A stretch of DNA of 64,000 nt, taken from WTFY01 sp965220895 (GTDB lineage: Bacteria; Pseudomonadota; Gammaproteobacteria; UBA4575). Each line of letters opens with the position of its first letter. Position 1 is the stretch's first letter. A program made the position numbers and the translations under genes. The notes beneath the pieces were generated by a model, which was given only the letters and a program-made list of their open reading frames with translations, had not been told where the DNA came from and ran no database searches. Below are positions 26,266 through 32,690 of this stretch, piece after piece. The DNA is taken from contig CBDCRF010000006.1 of assembly GCA_965220895.1 (NCBI GenBank), forward strand, positions 1 through 64,000, given 5' to 3'.

Positions 26266-27483
26266 TGGACACTATAGCCTCTCGTTTCTGAGGGTACGAT
26301 TCTGGCTGGTGGCCTCGCCCGCCGTAGCGGGTCTTACAAGCGTCTCTTCCTCTGTCCCAGCCGGCGGGGATGTGCCCTCCCGCTGCAAAGTGTAACCCTT
26401 GCGACAGACATTTATGGCCGCATTTACGTCCCGATCAATCGTGTAACCGCAATGCTCGCACGAATACGTGCGGACATTCAAACCGATCTTCTCACGGGGC
26501 AGACTGTAGCAGTTGCTACACATCTGCGTTGTGTTATGCGGAGCAACCCGTATACACTCGCCTCCAGCACTTGAAGCCTTGTAGACAAGTTGGGTTGCTA
26601 TTATACCGAGGGCTGCTTCCCGCATGGCGCGGTTCAATCCCCGTTTACGAGACCCGCCCTTGCGGGTCATCTTTTCGACCTGTAAATCTTCGATGGCGAC
26701 GTTTGCCGAATGGTGCTTTACTACGTCCGTCGTTATCTGGTGGATAGCGTTGCGCCGTCGATCTTTGACGCGCCGCGATTCCTTCGCGTACAATGCTCGC
26801 GCTTTCTTTCGCCCGTTCGACCCCTTCTTTGCGCGGGAAACCTTGCGCTGCATTCGCTTCTGCTTCGTATCGCTTATGCGGATGCGGGCGTACTGCGTTC
26901 CGTCCGACAGGGACACGGGGGATTTAATGCCCAGATCAACGCCTACCATCGGGCGTTTGTCAACGACCTTCAGACCCTCATCAATCTCGCAAACCAGTTG
27001 TATCTCGTACCGCAAAGGCGAACGTACTACGCGAACTACTTTGACTTTGGCAGTGTCGAGCACTCCCCGCGTGTCTGTGAAACGGAACCGCCCCAGACCC
27101 TTGAACTGAACGTAATACCTGCCGTTGCGGGCTTTAGGCTTGTTCTGTTCGCACTCAAACGAATGAACAGACGTGTCGATATTAGCAAAACGCGGCTTGC
27201 CCGATCCCGTGTCGAAGAAATGGTCGTAACCTTTGCGGACACGAGCAATAACAGACCGCTGAAGCGTCGCTTTCCACTGGCCCGTCCGCGGATCCGTGCG
27301 TTTTTGCGTAAGCCATTTCGTTAAATCGTAGAACGACGGCGTTTTACCTTCCTCTTCGTACACATTCCGCATGTACGCTACCGCCTGGTTTCGCAACCAG
27401 CCGAGATGCCGGAACATCGCCTCCAGACGGCGGTGCTTAGCCCCCGTAAGGCCCTCTACGCGATATGTGTATGTCCGTGGCAT
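26265..27483 (-). mobile_element. IS200/IS605-type element, copy 2 (tnpB only)
   Basis: A second tnpB-only element is inserted between two paralogous tail genes in the same orientation. The right end carries an imperfect hairpin (CCTC/GAGAGG) and ends near TATAGTGTCC, matching copy 1 in layout. No transposase gene is adjacent. Confidence 0.7.
26272..27483 (-). CDS. tnpB: TnpB RNA-guided nuclease, copy 2
   Basis: This 403-residue TnpB is about 80% identical to copy 1. The RuvC residues D183 (GVDLGIKSP), E265 (AIEDLQV) and D352 (DRDVNAAIN) and the four zinc-finger cysteines are all present. The C-terminus RPATAGEATSQNRTLRNERL overlaps the presumed guide-RNA scaffold. The divergence, rather than identity, between the copies argues for separate acquisition or an old duplication. 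Confidence 0.93.
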   Translation of the reverse strand: MPRTYTYRVEGLTGAKHRRLEAMFRHLGWLRNQAVAYMRNVYEEEGKTPSFYDLTKWLTQKRTDPRTGQWKATLQRSVIARVRKGYDHFFDTGSGKPRFANIDTSVHSFECEQNKPKARNGRYYVQFKGLGRFRFTDTRGVLDTAKVKVVRVVRSPLRYEIQLVCEIDEGLKVVDKRPMVGVDLGIKSPVSLSDGTQYARIRISDTKQKRMQRKVSRAKKGSNGRKKARALYAKESRRVKDRRRNAIHQITTDVVKHHSANVAIEDLQVEKMTRKGGSRKRGLNRAMREAALGIIATQLVYKASSAGGECIRVAPHNTTQMCSNCYSLPREKIGLNVRTYSCEHCGYTIDRDVNAAINVCRKGYTLQREGTSPPAGTEEETLVRPATAGEATSQNRTLRNERL

Positions 27484-27513
27484 CCATGGCTTTGTCCGGG
27501 TGCGACAAGAAAT

Positions 27514-28335
27514 CTAATTGTTTTCGTACACGTAACTACCATCTCCGCGCACGGATAGTTCCGATACGGTGAAGGTGTCGTTCGGGCGATCTGCTCTAAC
27601 GCGCACTTCATGCACCATTGCAGGGGTGATGCCAGTCAACTCTACGCGCCCTTCACTATATGTCGCTGTTACAGCGGAACCAATACGATTGCCTTCCACG
27701 TCAAGAAACTCCAGCGACAATACCTTGGCGGCTGCGTTAAACGTCTCCCCGCTCACCTCCTCCACCTTGCAAGACACGTACAGGTTTACGTCAGCGATAG
27801 GCAGATAAAACCGGCGCCCCCTCTCTCCGCTCGCTGTGTTTTCGTCTATATTCCAAGGATCCAGATGCGACACGAAGTTGACGCGGGGAGAATAGATTTT
27901 CGGATCGCCTCCCTCTGCCCGCATCTCGAATCTGCTGAAGTCCGAACGGCCTGCGAAGCTTGCCCGTATCGTCGTTGAACGAGGCTCGTTCAGCAAGACC
28001 GTCTCTTCCCAGTGTATGATAAACGCATTGCCGGGGCCGAGAATGCAGGCAGCGACCTCTTTCGACGGCGTGTCGTTATACCATGCTTGCAGGGCTTTCA
28101 ACTTTGTCTCGCCGGGATCCCATCCCTCGACAATCAGTTCAGCGCGACCACCGGGAAAAAGGGCAGCGTTGCCCCATTCGTCATGCCTATCCGCTTCGAC
28201 ATTTCCGCCGACCTGAACGCTGGAGAGGTCAGCGTCCAATGTGGAGTATACTACGGCTGCGGTATCGCTCGGACCAGCATCGGGATCATAAACCGCCACC
28301 TGACTGATACCGTGCGCAAAATTGGTTTGTGCCAT
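27514..28335 (-). CDS. Tail tube-like protein, paralogue 1
   Basis: This 273-residue protein (MAQTNFAHGISQVAVYDPDAGPSD) is the paralogue of the 25468-26265 product, sharing the CKVEEVSGETFNAAAK and SEGRVEL segments and the FTVSELSVRGDGSYVYENN end. Together they may form alternating or stacked rings of the tail tube, or one may be a decoration protein. The assignment to the tube rests on gene order. Confidence 0.75.
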   Translation of the reverse strand: MAQTNFAHGISQVAVYDPDAGPSDTAAVVYSTLDADLSSVQVGGNVEADRHDEWGNAALFPGGRAELIVEGWDPGETKLKALQAWYNDTPSKEVAACILGPGNAFIIHWEETVLLNEPRSTTIRASFAGRSDFSRFEMRAEGGDPKIYSPRVNFVSHLDPWNIDENTASGERGRRFYLPIADVNLYVSCKVEEVSGETFNAAAKVLSLEFLDVEGNRIGSAVTATYSEGRVELTGITPAMVHEVRVRADRPNDTFTVSELSVRGDGSYVYENN

Positions 28336-28351
28336 TGCGCCTTACCACGGT

Positions 28352-28879
28352 TTAGGTGATGGTTTTCGTAATGAACTGTTCCGGGATCATGTAATCACCG
28401 GCAAACTGGTTTGCCGTGCCCTGGAATTTCGCGGTAACGTTCGTCGGTGCCAGATTCATCCAGTTCCTCTGTCCCACATTCGTATGCCACCGCTCGTCGT
28501 TGTCGAGAACCCATCGCCAGTACACCAGATTGCCCGCATCCCAGGCAGCCTTGAGTTTGACGTAGGCAGGCAGGTTGCGAGCGCGTATCTTGGCATGCAG
28601 ATATTGGACGCCTGGCAATTTGTTGCCCCATTCGTCGAGCGGGTTGCCCTCTTGCTCGACATATTCCAGTTCGGAAGCCTCGCCCCCTTCTACGCCCGGC
28701 TCAGCAATAGTATTGCCAAGCAACTCAATTGTTACCCCGCCGACAGCGTTCTCCCCCGCAGCCGCGACAGCAGCTAATGCCTTGGCGTTGGTTGTTGCTT
28801 CGCCTGTGCCATCCGTGCCACCGGTGTCTACGATTACGAAGCCGATGCTCTTAAATCCGTGAAACCTGCGCTGTGCCAT
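28352..28879 (-). CDS. Probable tail structural protein
   Basis: This 175-residue protein (MAQRRFHGFKSIGFVIVDTGG) has a central Trp/Tyr-rich segment (NLVYWRWVLDNDERWHTN). It precedes the tube-like genes and may be a tail tube, terminator or similar component. I recognise no specific family. Confidence 0.7.
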   Translation of the reverse strand: MAQRRFHGFKSIGFVIVDTGGTDGTGEATTNAKALAAVAAAGENAVGGVTIELLGNTIAEPGVEGGEASELEYVEQEGNPLDEWGNKLPGVQYLHAKIRARNLPAYVKLKAAWDAGNLVYWRWVLDNDERWHTNVGQRNWMNLAPTNVTAKFQGTANQFAGDYMIPEQFITKTIT

Positions 28880-28882
28880 GTG

Positions 28883-29116
28883 CTACACCTCTTTGAAGAT
28901 GTCAGTGAGTTCTGCGGCCAATGCCGCGTTTACGAGAGGAACTTTACGTTCCATGTTGCCTACCGATACGTTCTTTGAGGCGGTAACGATAGCACCGTAA
29001 GGAAAATCAACGGTTTCGCCGTCTTTGGTTACGCGAAAATACAGCGCAGGTTCAGGATGTCCTATAACCTTTACCGGAGGCGGGGAAACCACCTTGTATT
29101 TTTTCGCAGCAGCCAT
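28883..29116 (-). CDS. Small tail-region protein
   Basis: This 77-residue protein (MAAAKKYKVVSPPPVKVIGHPEP) starts about eight bases after a -10 box at 29124-29129, so its mRNA may be leaderless or nearly so. It has a basic N-terminus and a compact beta-like core. Function unknown. Confidence 0.65.
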   Translation of the reverse strand: MAAAKKYKVVSPPPVKVIGHPEPALYFRVTKDGETVDFPYGAIVTASKNVSVGNMERKVPLVNAALAAELTDIFKEV

Positions 29117-29123
29117 AGACTAT

Positions 29124-29152
29124 ACAATAAACATAAAGACCTTTATTGTCAA
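29124..29152 (-). promoter_or_regulatory. Promoter of the tail tube region
   Basis: TTGACA, 17 bases, TATTGT on the minus strand, followed within about eight bases by the ATG at 29116. The -35 region continues CAATAAAGG, close to the CAATAACGG motif. Confidence 0.7.
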
Positions 29153-29172
29153 GCAAAACCGCGTTTTTTTTT

Positions 29173-29712
29173 CTACGGCTGCACGACGTCCGCCGAAACA
29201 GTAACAACGCATTGGAAACAATGAACGAATGTTCCCTGTGCTGTTGTCCGCAAGGGTATGATTTTTTCTGACATTTCTGACAGGCTTACGCGGTCGATTA
29301 TCGCCCGCCGTCCATCATGCTGAAGCAGCCTGTCGTTCTCTAAACTGTACATCAAGCCAGGGGCAGCGGCATCGTCAGAGTAGATTGCCTTCTCATAGTC
29401 TGACTGAGACGACATCGTAAAATCATCAGCGTCTCTCCATTCCAGATAAAACAGAAGGGTCAGCGCATGTGATTGGAATATGATGGCATCGGGACCGCCC
29501 AAAAGCGAACGGGGATCTCTCGCTGCCGACACGTATAAATAGCATATGGGGTCGCCCATCTCGTCAGCCAACGCTCGCCCGCTTATATTTCCGACTTGCG
29601 GCTTGAGTACACGCGACGTATGCAGTTCGGGTATAGTGCGAGCTGTTTCGTGCACTCCCAGAATGGTTTGCGCACGGGCAAGGATAGCGTCGCGCTTTTG
29701 GACTGGATTCAT
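29173..29712 (-). CDS. Probable tail completion / terminator protein
   Basis: This 179-residue protein (MNPVQKRDAILARAQTIL...) has alternating helix and strand and lies directly after the gp10-like gene, with a 4-base stop/start overlap. In HK97-type clusters this slot holds the tail terminator. Sequence alone does not prove it. Confidence 0.65.
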   Translation of the reverse strand: MNPVQKRDAILARAQTILGVHETARTIPELHTSRVLKPQVGNISGRALADEMGDPICYLYVSAARDPRSLLGGPDAIIFQSHALTLLFYLEWRDADDFTMSSQSDYEKAIYSDDAAAPGLMYSLENDRLLQHDGRRAIIDRVSLSEMSEKIIPLRTTAQGTFVHCFQCVVTVSADVVQP

Positions 29713-30224
29713 AACCGTACCCTCACCTTGATCTCTTCCTTGGCCTGAACCGTTGTCAGCCCCTCAGCCAATGCTGCATTCAACATATGCGGCAGGTCCA
29801 GCTTCACCTCGTCCAATGCGCCCGCAAGATACTCGAAACGATCCTCATGGTGCGCATAAGGGACGGACGTGCCGAACTCAAGCACGGAGCGGTCTGTATC
29901 AACCTCAACGCGCAAAATTTGCTCCGGGGGCGGGCTGTCCAGCCCCTCGAAGATGAGAGAACGCGCCAGGCGGCCTGGGTCGATGTCTACGACGTGCTCT
30001 ACGCCCTTGATGAAGGTGCGGTAGGTTCCACGATGAGATTCGTGCAAAATCCGTATCGGGCCTTGATCGCCTTCGTCGCGGAACAGCGGGTGCTCGTCTG
30101 CCTGCGCATGGCGCATGTGGCCGTCGCGGCTGGTCGTCGAGATGTGATCGGCAGATGCGGCGAAAAATTCCTCGATGGAATCTTTCACTGCGCTTTCAAT
30201 CGCTTTTTGTATCGGGAAGGCCAT
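29709..30224 (-). CDS. HK97 gp10-like head-tail protein (probable)
   Basis: I chose ATG 30224 (MAFPIQKAIESAVKDSIEEFF), giving 171 residues; a longer form would need a TTG start. The helical N-terminus and the C-terminal LDEVKLDLPHMLNAALAEGL suit a gp10-type head-tail joining protein. A possible weak promoter (TTCTTC-N17-TACCTT, 30276-30304) lies upstream, which would be needed because the island at 30.3-31.9 kb interrupts the late operon. Confidence 0.6.
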   Translation of the reverse strand: MAFPIQKAIESAVKDSIEEFFAASADHISTTSRDGHMRHAQADEHPLFRDEGDQGPIRILHESHRGTYRTFIKGVEHVVDIDPGRLARSLIFEGLDSPPPEQILRVEVDTDRSVLEFGTSVPYAHHEDRFEYLAGALDEVKLDLPHMLNAALAEGLTTVQAKEEIKVRVRL

Positions 30225-30326
30225 GGCACGAAGGGTTTGTCGCAATATACGCCGCCAGAAAAACCTATGCAAGCCAAGGTAGAAAACGCCGCAATTGTGA
30301 AGAATCCGTTAAGAACGGGCCAGGTG

Positions 30327-30355
30327 TTGCATTTATTGATATTATGCTTTATAAT
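30327..30355 (+). promoter_or_regulatory. Promoter of the HNH / pentamer-array island
   Basis: TTGCAT, 17 bases, TATAAT. The -10 box ends six bases before the HNH ATG at 30362, so the transcript would be leaderless. Confidence 0.75.
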
Positions 30356-30361
30356 ACAGAC

Positions 30362-30886
30362 ATGGCTTACGATCAATCGTATAGGGAAGCACGGAAGCGC
30401 GTAATGGAAGATGCCGATGGACGGTGCTCGTTCTGCGGGCAACAGGCTGACTACCTCGAAGCGCACCACCGCGAATACCCTGACGTAGGAAAATGTGAGC
30501 CGAAGCACCTTACTCCCCTGTGCAGGACATGCCACCTGATAGCCACAACTATCAGGCGCACGTCCCGCGACATGGGGTTTTCGTACTACGAAATAGCCTC
30601 CGCAATGCTCGAAGGGCTGGAGAGGCTATTGCACAACCAAGATACACCATGGCCAATATCAAAGTCAAAATCAAGGGGCGAACCGGCCTCATCATGCACA
30701 GTCTCGCAGCGGGACTCGACACGAGGAGCGCACTCTCCCTCCAAATCGCCGAAATTGCCAAAAAGAAAGGCGCGAACCGAACCACAGCGGACGACGAACG
30801 CCTTGCCTTCCTCGAATGCAAGCGGTCTCTCTGGCTTGACGCAGGAGGAGAGATTGCAATACCGAACGGAGCAATTCGGGCAATGA
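30362..30886 (+). CDS. HNH endonuclease in the pentamer-array island
   Basis: The 174-residue frame starts MAYDQSYREARKRVMEDADG and carries a zinc-bound HNH core: C22..C25 (CSFC), H35-H36 (AHHRE) and C54..C57-H58 (CRTCH). The fold ends near residue 95. From base 30649 the frame overlaps the next gene in another phase for 238 bases, and that tail (Ser/Lys/Pro/Arg-rich) looks like a by-product of the overlap, perhaps after loss of an earlier stop. It may be a homing-type nuclease or a working part of the island. Confidence 0.75.
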   Translation: MAYDQSYREARKRVMEDADGRCSFCGQQADYLEAHHREYPDVGKCEPKHLTPLCRTCHLIATTIRRTSRDMGFSYYEIASAMLEGLERLLHNQDTPWPISKSKSRGEPASSCTVSQRDSTRGAHSPSKSPKLPKRKARTEPQRTTNALPSSNASGLSGLTQEERLQYRTEQFGQ

Positions 30887-31248
30887 TTGAGGGCGCAGCG
30901 CGGAAACTCAAGCAAGGGCCTCAAGTCCGCGAAGGCATGGTTGTCGATACCGTAGAACCCCTCATCTATGACAAAGACAGATACGGGACTACCGAAGCGG
31001 AGTGGGGCACCACGATGCAGTTTCAGGTGCCCGTGCGTGTCCAGCAAAAGGCCGTTATGCGAACGCGGGCACTTGTCGAGGATTGGGAATGCGTTTTCGT
31101 GCTGGACACCGACCCCGAGTTGATTGACGTAACGCATCTGGGCAATTGGCTCGACATCGGCGGACGCAGGATCGGCCTCGGCGATTGGCGACCGCAGAAA
31201 AGCGGAACGCACGGTCGCTTCGAGACCGTGAGCATCGACAAAGTTTAA
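30649..31248 (+). CDS. Possible RAMP/Cas7-like protein upstream of the GGYNN arrays
   Basis: I chose ATG 30649 (MANIKVKIKGRTGLIMHSL), where the composition becomes protein-like; the frame is open further 5' but overlaps the HNH domain. The 199-residue product begins with a strand-forming segment, has IPNGAIRAMI at 71-80 followed by a helix, a stretch of strands at 123-152, and a glycine-rich C-terminal block at 171-191 (GGRRIGLGDWRP.KSG.HGRF). This order (strand, IP.g.iR helix, final G-rich loop) is reminiscent of RAMP-fold RNA-binding proteins such as Cas7, but no signature proves it. The stop is three bases before the first GGYNN array. I recall, without being able to check, similar unnamed phage proteins. 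Confidence 0.7.
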   Translation: MANIKVKIKGRTGLIMHSLAAGLDTRSALSLQIAEIAKKKGANRTTADDERLAFLECKRSLWLDAGGEIAIPNGAIRAMIEGAARKLKQGPQVREGMVVDTVEPLIYDKDRYGTTEAEWGTTMQFQVPVRVQQKAVMRTRALVEDWECVFVLDTDPELIDVTHLGNWLDIGGRRIGLGDWRPQKSGTHGRFETVSIDKV

Positions 31249-31251
31249 CGA

Positions 31252-31338
31252 GGCAGGGCCCGGTGCGGCTGGGTCTGGCGGGGTTGGGCAGGGAATGGTC
31301 TGGTATGGCGGGGTCCGGTTGGGCTCGGCACGGCATGG
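31252..31338 (+). repeat. GGYNN pentamer array 1 (17 units)
   Basis: Seventeen consecutive pentamers of form GG(C/T)NN plus a closing GG, with no phase slip (87 bases = 17x5+2). GGA occurs once. The last two bases of each unit vary. It begins three bases after the stop of the 199-residue gene and is followed by a hairpin. Confidence 0.9.
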
Positions 31339-31380
31339 AACTCCCGGAGGTCGGGAAACTGGCCTCCGGGGGCTATACTG
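31339..31380 (+). repeat. Hairpin separator 1
   Basis: AACTCCCGGAGG..GGGAAACTGG..CTCCGGG then GGCTATAC. An 8-bp stem (CCCGGAGG/CCTCCGGG) encloses a GGGAAACTGG loop. Its outline (AACTCCC, GAAACTGG, GCTA.AC) is shared with the later separators. Confidence 0.85.
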
Positions 31381-31462
31381 GGCAAGGCTTGGCCTGGCAC
31401 GGCATGGCAGAGCGCGGCGGGGCCTGGTTAGGCTCGGCTTGTCGCGGTTAGGCACGGCAGGG
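31381..31462 (+). repeat. GGYNN pentamer array 2 (16 units)
   Basis: Sixteen in-phase pentamers plus GG (82 bases). Two units deviate in the first two bases (AGCGC and GTCGC) without breaking the 5-base period. Confidence 0.9.
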
Positions 31463-31505
31463 AAACTCCCCGTCGCCGGGAAACTGGCGGCGGAGAGCTA
31501 AACGA
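31463..31505 (+). repeat. Hairpin separator 2
   Basis: CTCCCCGTCGCC and GGCGGCGGAGAG pair around GGGAAACT, followed by GCTAAACG. It is almost the same as separator 4. Confidence 0.85.
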
Positions 31506-31552
31506 GGCTGGGCATGGCGTGGCTTGGCGTGGCATGGCCTGGCAGGGCTTGG
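31506..31552 (+). repeat. GGYNN pentamer array 3a (9 units)
   Basis: Nine in-phase GGCNN units plus GG (47 bases). All nine have C in the third place. Its end overlaps a -35 box. Confidence 0.9.
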
Positions 31553-31577
31553 ATATGTACACATATTGCCTTATAAT
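31549..31577 (+). promoter_or_regulatory. Internal promoter inside the pentamer region
   Basis: TTGGAT, 17 bases, TATAAT. The -35 box uses the final TTGG of array 3a. A transcript from about 31584 would carry arrays 3b, 4 and 5 and end at the terminator, independent of the upstream genes. Confidence 0.7.
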
Positions 31578-31602
31578 ACCGCTACCTACCAGGTTTACGC
31601 AA

Positions 31603-31654
31603 GGCGTGGCTTGGTTAGGCAGGGCATGGTATGGCAAGGCCCGGCAGGGCTTGG
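31603..31654 (+). repeat. GGYNN pentamer array 3b (10 units)
   Basis: Ten in-phase pentamers plus GG (52 bases), directly downstream of the internal promoter. Confidence 0.9.
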
Positions 31655-31696
31655 AACTCCCCGCCGTCTGGAGACGGGCGGCGGGGAGCTATACAG
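31655..31696 (+). repeat. Hairpin separator 3
   Basis: CTCCCCGCC pairs with GGCGGGGAG and encloses a second small stem (GTCT/AGAC). It is followed by GCTATAC as after separator 1. Confidence 0.85.
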
Positions 31697-31763
31697 GGCA
31701 CGGCATGGCGCGGCGCGGCATGGCATGGCAGGGTTAGGCATGGCATGGCCAGACTCGGCAGGG
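31697..31763 (+). repeat. GGYNN pentamer array 4 (13 units)
   Basis: Thirteen in-phase pentamers plus GG (67 bases). One unit reads GACTC; the phase is kept. Confidence 0.9.
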
Positions 31764-31806
31764 AAACTCCCCGTCGCTGGGAAACTGGCGGCGGGGAGCA
31801 AAACGT
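31764..31806 (+). repeat. Hairpin separator 4
   Basis: CTCCCCGTCGCT and GGCGGCGGGGAG flank GGGAAACT, followed by GCAAAACG, close to separator 2. Confidence 0.85.
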
Positions 31807-31878
31807 GGCACGGCGTGGCAACGCTTGGCGTGGTTAGGCCCGGCGGGGCTTGGCGCGGCACGGCTGGGCATGGCTTGG
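31807..31878 (+). repeat. GGYNN pentamer array 5 (14 units)
   Basis: Fourteen in-phase pentamers plus GG (72 bases), with one CGCTT variant. It is followed directly by the terminator rather than a separator. Confidence 0.9.
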
Positions 31879-31884
31879 ATAAAA

Positions 31885-31915
31885 AAAGGGAGGCGGTCAA
31901 CGACCGTCTCCCTTT
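31885..31915. terminator. Strong bidirectional terminator ending the pentamer region
   Basis: A 14-bp stem (AAAGGGAGGCGGTC with GACCGTCTCCCTTT, one G-T) with loop AAC, A-rich on the left and T-rich on the right. It ends the plus-strand island and also the minus-strand gene at 31933. Confidence 0.85.
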
Positions 31916-31932
31916 CATTTGCGCGACCAGCC

Positions 31933-32688
31933 CTATCTAATGTCAGGGAAGGGCACAGCCTCGAAGCGGTAGGCGTAATGCGAATCAGCCGCAGCGTCAA
32001 CATCAAGCACGATGTCTTCCCCCGTGCTCGCTACAAACTCGTCAACGGGGAAATCCTGGCCATGAAAGGGAAATGCCACAGAGACGCCTGGCTGGGCAGC
32101 CGAACCTGCTCCTGATTGACGCGGCACAACAGCATCCTCGAAAATAGTGCGTTCGCCTGCCTTCAGCGTGTGTGTCATCCCTGTTGACAACCGCGCAGCA
32201 TAGGCGCCGCTGCTATTGCCAAAGCCGCGAGCATACAAGCGGCAACGGTAATTGACCGCATCGCCTTTGTACTTGGGCAGTTGACCAAGCAGACTTCCCG
32301 AAAGAATATCTCTCGCATCGCCTGCGCCAGACGTCAACGTTACTGTTAAGTCAGCAGTGTTGCTCGCCCACGTGCGCGAATTCCCTCTGTTGCCCGAAGC
32401 CACTGACGCGGTAATAATCTGTTCGCCTTCGTAGCGGGCTTCATTGATAGCGGCAACGGCAGTACCCAAAGTAACCGCGCCATTAACTTTAACGGTGAGC
32501 GCAAGCGCGCTTTCGTATTCCGCTACCGCTTCCGTTGCGGTAACATCCTCGTCAAAGGTGTACGTAACGACGACATTACCCTCTTCGCCTCGGAAGGCTC
32601 CGGCATAAGTAATGGCACCCGTTGTTCCCGGCCACGCTGCGGAGGCAGCCGCGATACCGCTGTATTGTTCAGATCCCGCTACGTGCAT
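31933..32688 (-). CDS. Capsid decoration-like protein with an Ig-like domain
   Basis: This 251-residue protein (MHVAGSEQYSGIAAASAAWPG) contains, near residues 20-130, a domain with the pattern VTLGTAV.AINEARY.GEQ...AS..SGNRG.S..W.S.T...VTL..G.GDA.D. The same domain is found inside the head-tail connector and, more diverged, in the large fibre. It lies two bases after the capsid gene, the usual position of a head decoration protein. Function inferred. Confidence 0.7.
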   Translation of the reverse strand: MHVAGSEQYSGIAAASAAWPGTTGAITYAGAFRGEEGNVVVTYTFDEDVTATEAVAEYESALALTVKVNGAVTLGTAVAAINEARYEGEQIITASVASGNRGNSRTWASNTADLTVTLTSGAGDARDILSGSLLGQLPKYKGDAVNYRCRLYARGFGNSSGAYAARLSTGMTHTLKAGERTIFEDAVVPRQSGAGSAAQPGVSVAFPFHGQDFPVDEFVASTGEDIVLDVDAAADSHYAYRFEAVPFPDIR

Positions 32689-32690
32689 GA

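Noticed and set aside
30362..31248. Calling the island a CRISPR type III/IV fragment
   Set aside because: Only a loose strand-helix-glycine-loop resemblance to RAMP proteins was seen. No Cas10, Cas6 or crRNA repeat exists, so it is left as possible RAMP-like.
31252..31878. CRISPR array
   Set aside because: There are no identical 24-40 base direct repeats with unique spacers. Separators vary, block lengths are multiples of five plus two, and no Cas1/Cas2 is present.
31524..31940. Long open frames across the pentamer region
   Set aside because: The five-base period forces frames to stay open by chance and gives repetitive Gly/Ala/Trp peptides in several frames and on both strands. The period itself shows selection is not on codons.
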